Below, in pieces: positions 30,732-36,083 of a stretch of DNA of 36,083 bases. The stretch is from Chloroflexota bacterium (lineage in GTDB: Bacteria; Chloroflexota; Anaerolineae; Aggregatilineales; Ch27): contig JAIOAT010000039.1 in assembly GCA_019873685.1 (NCBI GenBank), positions 1 to 36,083 of the forward strand, given 5' to 3'. Positions within the stretch are counted from its first letter, which is position 1, and each line of letters starts with the position of its first letter. The notes beneath the pieces are model-generated. The model saw only the letters and a list, made by a program, of their open reading frames with translations, did no database searches and was not told the origin of the DNA. Position numbers and translations under genes: made by a program.

Positions 30732-31406
30732 CTATGGTCCACCGACCGGCTCAGCAACGACAACCAGACGCGTATTGTACTCCTGTCGCGCCAGGTCCCA
30801 GTCATCACAGGTGATCAGCGTCAGGCGCGGGACGCCGTCCTGAGCTACGTATTCGATGGCATCCGGCGGCACCCGCTCAATAGCGGTGACACGGTAGAGG
30901 TATTCCTGGTCGCCATCATGCAGAATTATCTCGTCGCCGACCTGAGCCTCGAACAGGTAGGCGAAGGGTCCCGGTTCGCCGCGCTCATTCGTCACATGCC
31001 CGGCCAGGACGATGTTGCCGCCCGGCTCGCCGATCCAGCTGGTGCCCTGCAGATGCCCGACTGAGTCGCCCAGGTAGCGCGTTTCCCAGCTCTGGGCCGT
31101 GCGCGCAGCATGAATGATCCGGGAAGTGACCAGCGCCCCCGGGAACGTGATCGCTCGCGGTATTGCTGCTGGATCGACCGTTGGCGTGGGCAGGACGTCA
31201 GCGCGGGTCAGCCGCTCCGGCATGGTTGGGGTGAGGCCGGGGGCTAGCTCCGGCGGCAGGGTGGGCGTTGAGTCCGGTTGCAGGCCGGGCAACGGCGCGC
31301 CAAGACGCTCCCAGATGATCACGATCAGCACGACGATCAGGGTCATCAGGGTGAGTTGCCACCAGGGGATTCGGCGAGGTCTTCTTCGCTGGTAAGGGGA
31401 GTACAT
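30732..31406 (-). CDS. Sortase-family transpeptidase, signal-anchored
   Basis: A 224-residue sortase. The N-terminus is a basic stretch (YQRRRPRRIPWW) and one membrane helix (LTLMTLIVVLIVIIW), then a Pro/Thr-rich linker and the catalytic beta-barrel with His in NIVLAGHVTN, Cys in LTLITCDDWD (the TLxTC motif) and Arg in YNTRLVVVAE. Sortases cut a C-terminal sorting signal and join the protein to an amine, in cell walls or pilins. No substrate with an LPxTG-like signal was seen in the window. ATG 31406 (MYSPYQ) is favoured by AGGA 9 bases upstream over ATG 31427. Divergent from the AAA+ ATPase gene. Confidence 0.93.
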   Translation of the reverse strand: MYSPYQRRRPRRIPWWQLTLMTLIVVLIVIIWERLGAPLPGLQPDSTPTLPPELAPGLTPTMPERLTRADVLPTPTVDPAAIPRAITFPGALVTSRIIHAARTAQSWETRYLGDSVGHLQGTSWIGEPGGNIVLAGHVTNERGEPGPFAYLFEAQVGDEIILHDGDQEYLYRVTAIERVPPDAIEYVAQDGVPRLTLITCDDWDLARQEYNTRLVVVAEPVGGP

Positions 31407-31444
31407 GGCCGGTTTCCTGAGACTCATCGCAGCGCGTGATGGTG

Positions 31445-31472
31445 ATTGTAGATCAGGAAGGCCGAAACACAA
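31445..31472 (-). promoter_or_regulatory. Candidate promoter of the sortase gene
   Basis: On the minus strand TTGTGT (31467-31472), a 16-base spacer and TACAAT (31445-31450). Confidence 0.45.
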
Positions 31473-31480
31473 CGGGCGGC

Positions 31481-31509
31481 TGGTCGGAATCCCGGCCTGC
31501 CACTATACT
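31481..31509 (+). promoter_or_regulatory. Candidate promoter of the AAA+ ATPase gene
   Basis: TGGTCG (31481-31486), a 17-base spacer and TATACT (31504-31509); the -35 is weak. The start would be near 31516, ~50 bases before the GTG. Confidence 0.45.
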
Positions 31510-31566
31510 GAGGAGCAGCGCTGTACAGTCACACCCTCGACCGAAACGTAGCGGGGAGTCTGAGCC

Positions 31567-32865
31567 GTGGCCCTGAAAGATCTCACCCTGACCGACGTGA
31601 TCGCCGCCGCTGAGACGGTGGAAGAGCTGGACATCCCGGTTGTCATCGTTAGCGATCTCCTGCTGCGGCTGTTGTACAACGAGGGACAGGTCAGCCTGAG
31701 CCGGGCGACCGAAGTCATCCGTGTGCACGGGCATGTGCTGGATTCGCTGCTGCAACAGATGCAGTACGAGCACATCGTGGAGGTTGCTTCGGCGGGCGTC
31801 GTTGGCCGCATGAGCTACGTTTACTCGTTGACCGATGAAGGTCGCGCCCGCGCCCGCGAGTCGTTTGAGCGCAGCGCTTATGTCGGCCCGGCCCCCATCT
31901 CCCTGGAGCGCTACAGCCAGGCCATCCTGATGCAGACGGAACAGGCGGAAGTCGTCCGACCGGAAACCGTCCGGCAGGCCCTGAGCGAGCTGGTGTTGCC
32001 CGACAACTTCCACCGCCGGATCGGGCCGGCGATCAATGCCGGGCACTCGTTGTTTCTGTATGGCCCGCCGGGCAACGGTAAGTCGACCATTGCTGCCTCT
32101 ATTGCCCGCCTGCTCAGCGGCGAAAGCCCGATCTGGCTGCCTTACGCCGTCACCGTCGCCGGCCAGATTATCACCATCTTCGATCCGCTCGTTCACCGTC
32201 CGGCCTCTTTGCCGCCGGAGCGGGCCGCGCTGGTGAACGCTGACCGGCGCTGGGGGCTGTTCCATCGCCCGGCGGTGACGGTGGGCGGCGAACTGACGCT
32301 GGACGCGCTGGAATTGCGCTACGACGAGGTGGCCAAGTTCTACGAAGCGCCGCTGCAGATGAAGGCCAACGGCGGCATGTTCCTGATCGACGACTTCGGG
32401 CGGCAACGGATCAGCCCGGCGGCGCTGCTCAACCGCTGGATTGTGCCGCTGGAATCGCGGGTGGATTACCTGCGGCTGCGCACCGGCCAGACGATGCAGG
32501 TGCCCTTCCGCCAGTTCCTGGTGTTCAGCACCAACCTCGACCCCCAGGACCTGGTCGATGACGCCTTCCTGCGCCGTATCCAGGTCAAGGTGGCGGTGAC
32601 CCGGCCCGATGAGCGGATGTTTTACCAGATCTTCACTCGCGTCTGTGAGCAGTTGAACCTGCCCTTTGACCGCGATTCATTTGTTCACTTGCTGCAGCGC
32701 TGGTATCGCGAGCCGCAACGCAAACTGCAGGCTGTTCATCCGCGGGATATCCTGAGCATCGTCGCGGCGATGTGCGAGTACGAAGGTCAGCCGCGCCATA
32801 TGACGCCCGAATTGATCGACGACGCCTGCGAGAGCTACTTCGTCAAAGAAGCCAGCGCCATGTAG
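31567..32865 (+). CDS. AAA+ ATPase with N-terminal winged-helix domain
   Basis: A 432-residue cytoplasmic protein. Residues ~20-115 look like a winged helix (LLLRLLYNEGQVSLSRATEV, HIVEVASAG, YVYSLTDEGRARARE). The AAA+ module follows: Walker A GPPGNGKST (~166-174), Walker B MFLIDDFG (~271-278), a sensor-1-like FLVFSTNLDP and DDAFLRRIQVKV with candidate arginine fingers. The lid segment ends in HPRDILSIVAAMCEYEG. The GTG start has GGGGAG upstream. AAA+ proteins remodel other macromolecules; the winged helix could bind DNA or protein. I do not recognise a named family. Neighbours are a divergent sortase and a convergent zinc-ribbon protein. Confidence 0.85.
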   Translation: MALKDLTLTDVIAAAETVEELDIPVVIVSDLLLRLLYNEGQVSLSRATEVIRVHGHVLDSLLQQMQYEHIVEVASAGVVGRMSYVYSLTDEGRARARESFERSAYVGPAPISLERYSQAILMQTEQAEVVRPETVRQALSELVLPDNFHRRIGPAINAGHSLFLYGPPGNGKSTIAASIARLLSGESPIWLPYAVTVAGQIITIFDPLVHRPASLPPERAALVNADRRWGLFHRPAVTVGGELTLDALELRYDEVAKFYEAPLQMKANGGMFLIDDFGRQRISPAALLNRWIVPLESRVDYLRLRTGQTMQVPFRQFLVFSTNLDPQDLVDDAFLRRIQVKVAVTRPDERMFYQIFTRVCEQLNLPFDRDSFVHLLQRWYREPQRKLQAVHPRDILSIVAAMCEYEGQPRHMTPELIDDACESYFVKEASAM

Positions 32866-32907
32866 CGGCTGAAAGTTTACCGGGGGGTACCCTGGGTCTA
32901 CTCCGGC

Positions 32908-34377
32908 TCACGACCTGGGCGCCTTACGCAGCTTATCCAGCGCTACGCGCCCTGTTTGCCCGTTGACCAATACCAGCTGGGTATCGCCGTCGACTTCGAC
33001 CAGCTGTCCCACCCAGACCGGCAGCAGCGCCAGCCGGTAGGTCATGAACTGGGTGTAGGCGCTCATTTGCAGTGAGCCGGGATCGTCGTTGTGGCCGGTG
33101 CCGCGCGGGCGGCGCAGACGCAAACTCGACCCGGCGCGGTGCAGGGCTTCCCGCGTCAGGTGCGGGCGGACATCCAGCGAGGCCTGAGTCATGTCGGTGG
33201 CGTAAATCTGAGCCGGGAAGTCGGCCAGCAGGCGCGGATCGTAGTCCACGCCGCGGCGCAGATTGTACGGCTCCAGCTGCCTTAACAGGGCAGGGGGCGG
33301 AGTCGGTACGGCAGCATGCAGTATGTCGCTGAGCAGCACGGGGTGCTGGCCGCGCGCCGCCGCCCGTGTCCAGGACCAGTTGACGATCATGTCCGCGTCG
33401 AAGACCCAGAAGGGTAAGTAGCTCCCCTGCAGGTCAATCCGGGCCACGTCGTCGGCGAAGAAGCGGGTGATCCGTCGCAACCCGCTACGCAGGTATTCCT
33501 CGACTGCCTGTCGCGCCTCCGCCTGGCCGAGCGCGAACGGCACGATCACGTCCGGCTGTTCGAACGTGTGGCTGACGCTCTCCTGCACCAGGTGCTGCGA
33601 TTGGCAGAACCGGCAGGTGGTGGTCAGGGTGGTGGGGGCCAGGGTCGTGACTGCCCCGCAGGACTGGCAGCGCAGCCAGCGCGGGCCAATGTGCCACTCG
33701 CGCGCGGCGGTCTTGCGCCGGAGGTTGCCTTCCAGGACGGTCTCATGGCGGTCGGTGCGGCCCAGATCGTCAGCGTCGACAATCCGGTAACCACAGAAGC
33801 GGCAGTAGACCAGGCGCTCAGCCTCGTTGTAGCTCAATTGCCCGCCGCACTGCGGGCAGACCAGGCGCTCGGTCGGAAGCTGGCCGGGGGCCAGATTGGC
33901 GGCGGGGCGCAGCGGCTCCTCCGGTTGCAGCGCGCCGTCCAGTTCGGCCAGTAAGCGCATGGCCAGCGGATGGCCGGGCTTGAGGGCGATGACCTGCTCC
34001 AGGCAGCGGCGTTGCTCGTCCGCGTCAGCGGCCAGTGCGGCCAGGTGCAGCCAGGTGTCGGCGTGCTCGTCGCTGATCTCCAGGACAGCTTCCAGCTTGC
34101 GGCGGATCTCGTCCCGGTTGCCGCGCGCCAGCGCCCACATGACATCCTGCAGCCGCCCGCGCAGACGCACGCGGGTGAAGTCGTCCAGGGTAGCGGGCAA
34201 ATCGTCCAGATCAAGGCCGGGCGGCGGTGGGAAGACAAGCGGCGGGCGGGGCGGCGCGTCAGCAGGGTATTCAGTGCCGTTCGCCGTGTCAGGGCGGAAG
34301 CCGCAGGCCGGGCAGCGCATCGTCCCGATGCTCCAGTCAAAGGCCAGATCAGCGGCATGACAGCGGGGGCAGTTCAT
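32908..34377 (-). CDS. Multi-zinc-ribbon protein of unknown function (489 aa)
   Basis: A 489-residue protein built around three zinc ribbons: MNCPRCHA...RCPACGF at the N-terminus, CPQCGGQL...YCRFCGY (~190-215) and CQSCGA...CRFCQSQH (~255-280). Between the first two lies a helical, TPR-like region (DVMWALARGNRDEIRRKLEA, ADTWLHLAALAADADEQRR). The C-terminal ~200 residues form an unrecognised domain with LPFWVFDADMIVNWSW and YRLALLPVWVGQLVEVDGD, similar in outline to zinc-ribbon proteins that report LP-x-W-x segments. ATG 34377 has AAGGGG ~8 bases upstream. No signal or clear membrane helix. It may act as a scaffold or nucleic-acid-binding factor; function unknown. Confidence 0.82.
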   Translation of the reverse strand: MNCPRCHAADLAFDWSIGTMRCPACGFRPDTANGTEYPADAPPRPPLVFPPPPGLDLDDLPATLDDFTRVRLRGRLQDVMWALARGNRDEIRRKLEAVLEISDEHADTWLHLAALAADADEQRRCLEQVIALKPGHPLAMRLLAELDGALQPEEPLRPAANLAPGQLPTERLVCPQCGGQLSYNEAERLVYCRFCGYRIVDADDLGRTDRHETVLEGNLRRKTAAREWHIGPRWLRCQSCGAVTTLAPTTLTTTCRFCQSQHLVQESVSHTFEQPDVIVPFALGQAEARQAVEEYLRSGLRRITRFFADDVARIDLQGSYLPFWVFDADMIVNWSWTRAAARGQHPVLLSDILHAAVPTPPPALLRQLEPYNLRRGVDYDPRLLADFPAQIYATDMTQASLDVRPHLTREALHRAGSSLRLRRPRGTGHNDDPGSLQMSAYTQFMTYRLALLPVWVGQLVEVDGDTQLVLVNGQTGRVALDKLRKAPRS

Positions 34378-34416
34378 CAAACAACCCCTTTCGCGATCAG
34401 TGCGGATGCTACTGTC

Positions 34417-34425
34417 ATTGTAGCA
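34417..34425 (-). promoter_or_regulatory. Extended -10 promoter of the zinc-ribbon gene
   Basis: On the minus strand TG, C, TACAAT (34417-34425) lies ~40 bases before the start codon; no clear -35. Confidence 0.5.
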
Positions 34426-34587
34426 CGGCGCGAGGCGCGTCAGACGGGTGTCAAACGTCTGTCGGCCCGGTTTCAGGATCGGCGCGGCAGAGCACAATGG
34501 GGGTATTTTTGCCTCTATGCGCCAGATGTGTGATGATCGATTATGAGCCGGTCATCCGACATGAAAAAATCAGACGCAGGGGGAACC

Positions 34588-36083
34588 ATGCAGACGCTTG
34601 TGCTTGACGGCGAGAGCCTGAAGATAGAGGATGTCTGGGCAGTGGCGATGGAAGGGGCGGACGCCGTCCTCAGCCCGCAGGCACGAGAGCGCGTCCAGGC
34701 CTGCCATGAAGCCGTACAGCGGCTGGTGGCGGCGGGCGAGATCGCCTATGGCATCACAACCGGCTTCGGCGCGTTCAAGAAGAAGCTGATCCGCCCGGAA
34801 CAGACAGCGGCGCTACAGGTAAACCTGCTGCGCAGCCATGCGGCGGGCGTCGGCCCGCTGGCTGACGAGGCGACGGTGCGGGCCATGCTGGTTGTCCGCG
34901 CCAACACGCTGGCCAAAGGCTTCTCCGGCGTCCGCCCGGTGATCATTGACACCTTGCTGGAAATGCTGCGCAGGGGCGTCTACCCGGTTGTGCCGCAGCA
35001 GGGATCGCTGGGCGCATCCGGTGACCTGGCTCCACTGGCTCACCTGGCGCTTGTCCTGATCGGCGAGGGCGAGGCCGTGTACCGGGGCGAGCGGCTGCCC
35101 GGCGGGGAGGCGCTGCGCCGGGCCGGCATCGCGCCGGTGACGCTGCAGGCCAAGGAAGGGCTGGCCTTGCTCAACGGGACGGCGTTCATGACCGCTCTGG
35201 GCGCGCTGACCACGTATCGCGCCGAGCGGCTGGTATGTCTGGCGGATGTGGCCGGGGCGATGTCGCTGGAGGCGATGCGCGGCACGCCGGCGGCCTTTGA
35301 CGCGCGGTTGATGATGGCCCGCCCGCATCCCCGCGCTATCGACGCGGCGGCCCACCTGCGCAAGATCATCGCCGGTAGCACCTTCCTGCGTCCGCACGAC
35401 CCGACTGACATACAGGACGCCTATTCGTTGCGCTGCATGCCGCAGGTGCATGGCGCCGTGCGCGATGCCGTGGCTTACGCCAGCTGGGTGCTGAATATCG
35501 AATTGAATTCCGCTAACGATAACCCGCTGGTGTTTGTTGGGGAGGACGGTCGGGCGGAGGTGATCAGCGGCGGCAACTTCCACGGCGCGCCGGTGGCGAT
35601 GGCAATGGACTATCTGGGCATGGCCCTGACCGATCTGGCCAGCATCAGTGAGCGGCGGCAGGCCCGGCTGGTCGATCCCTCCAAGCATGACGGCGCGTTG
35701 CCGTTGTTCTTGACCGAGCACGGCGGGCTGGAAAACGGTCTGATGATCGCTCAGTATACGTCAGCGGCGCTCGTGGCGGAGAACAAGGTGCTGGCCCATC
35801 CGGCGGTGGTGGATAACGCCTCAACCTCGGCTGATGTAGAGGATCACGTCAGCATGGGGGCGACCGCTGCCCGTCAGGCTCACGAAATCCTGATCAACGC
35901 CGAGACCGTCGTCGCCATTGAGTTGTTATGCGCGGCGCAGGCGATCGACTTCCGGCGGCGGACGCTGCCGGAGGACGCGAAGCTAGGGCGGGGCACGCAG
36001 GCGGCCTATGATCTGGTGCGGAGAGCTGTGCGCTTCTGGGATCACGATCATGTGCTGGCGCCGGATATTGAAGCCGTGCGGCG
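34588..36083 (+). CDS. hutH: Histidine ammonia-lyase (3' end outside window)
   Basis: The first 498 residues of a ~510-residue ammonia-lyase, so only the extreme C-terminus is missing. It deaminates histidine to urocanate, the first step of the hut route to glutamate. The MIO cofactor triad is Ala143-Ser144-Gly145 in GSLGASGDLAPLAH. Other active-site parts are YGITTGFGAF, LLRSHAAGVG (Ser-His, as in histidine or tyrosine lyases rather than phenylalanine lyases), EGLALLNGTAFM, QDAYSLRCMPQVHGA and NSANDNPLV. ATG 34588 has AGGGGGA upstream; an in-frame ATG at 34561 lacks one. The usual Gln after NGT is Ala here. Tyrosine as substrate is less likely but not excluded. Other hut genes probably follow beyond the window. 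Confidence 0.94.
   Translation, partial: MQTLVLDGESLKIEDVWAVAMEGADAVLSPQARERVQACHEAVQRLVAAGEIAYGITTGFGAFKKKLIRPEQTAALQVNLLRSHAAGVGPLADEATVRAMLVVRANTLAKGFSGVRPVIIDTLLEMLRRGVYPVVPQQGSLGASGDLAPLAHLALVLIGEGEAVYRGERLPGGEALRRAGIAPVTLQAKEGLALLNGTAFMTALGALTTYRAERLVCLADVAGAMSLEAMRGTPAAFDARLMMARPHPRAIDAAAHLRKIIAGSTFLRPHDPTDIQDAYSLRCMPQVHGAVRDAVAYASWVLNIELNSANDNPLVFVGEDGRAEVISGGNFHGAPVAMAMDYLGMALTDLASISERRQARLVDPSKHDGALPLFLTEHGGLENGLMIAQYTSAALVAENKVLAHPAVVDNASTSADVEDHVSMGATAARQAHEILINAETVVAIELLCAAQAIDFRRRTLPEDAKLGRGTQAAYDLVRRAVRFWDHDHVLAPDIEAVR

Noticed and set aside
32866..32907. Terminator between the AAA+ and zinc-ribbon genes (GGGTACCC palindrome)
   Set aside because: Only four pairs and no T-run in either direction.
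34498..34587. TTGCCT-17-GATGAT as a promoter for hutH
   Set aside because: Only four of six matches in each hexamer and no extended -10; too weak to list as a feature.
1..36083. CRISPR array, prophage, IS element or defence island
   Set aside because: No regularly spaced repeats, transposase or integrase motifs, terminal repeats or phage proteins were found; the NYN and AAA+ genes alone do not make a defence system.

Overview
The window is a G+C-rich bacterial chromosome segment with close-packed genes on both strands. It most resembles a Chloroflexota genome of the Anaerolineae type. This is an inference from several traits together: Thr/Pro-rich linkers in exported proteins, an exported solute-binding protein carrying SH3b and CARDB modules, a signal-anchored sortase, an archaeal/eukaryotic-type prolyl-tRNA synthetase, two tandem ribosomal-S1-like proteins, and frequent GTG/TTG starts. 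No phage, IS element, CRISPR array or integration site was recognised, so the content looks like ordinary chromosome rather than an island.

Layout. 1-2038 (+): the end of an undecaprenyl-phosphate sugar transferase, a MazG-like pyrophosphohydrolase and a small-molecule kinase. 2068-4951 (+): the conserved rpsO-pnp pair, with a good promoter before rpsO and a very long hairpin in front of pnp. 5019-8125 (+): an unexplained nested inverted repeat, then an AI-2E-family transporter, a GNAT protein and two unknown small proteins, one with four CxxC knuckles. 8135-10710 (-): yqeK, pfkA and a short dprA. 10852-13023 (+): a mosaic solute-binding protein with no transporter next to it. 13129-16537 (-): translation genes, namely the rpsU-infA pair and two S1 paralogues with structured leaders. 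16948-19702 (-): a phosphoribosyltransferase and a large protein with two NYN nuclease domains. 20166-28139 (-): a long same-strand run reading gctA, orf106, gctB, amidase, class III aminotransferase, LOG protein, LLM oxidoreductase, orf135, proS. 28323-29897 (-): L-glutamate-semialdehyde dehydrogenase. 30115-30186 (+): tRNA-Lys(UUU) with its own promoter and terminator. 30250-36083: a DUF5946-like protein, a sortase, a winged-helix AAA+ ATPase, a multi-zinc-ribbon protein and a nearly complete hutH.

How the genes fit together. Two themes recur. The first is RNA metabolism and translation: rpsO, pnp, rpsU, infA, two S1 proteins, the NYN protein, proS and tRNA-Lys. Four of these genes (pnp, both S1 genes, the NYN gene) have long structured 5' leaders, two with terminator-like hairpins plus T-rich tracts, so post-transcriptional control is plausible. 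The second is amino-acid and organic-acid catabolism: histidine ammonia-lyase, P5C dehydrogenase, a class III aminotransferase and a two-subunit CoA-transferase, which could feed histidine- and proline-derived glutamate into CoA-thioester chemistry. The best candidates for undescribed biology are the pnp leader helix, the S1 and NYN leaders, the double-NYN protein, the small protein inserted between the CoA-transferase subunits, and the nested inverted repeat at 5019-5093. All assignments come from reading motifs by eye; no database search was possible.
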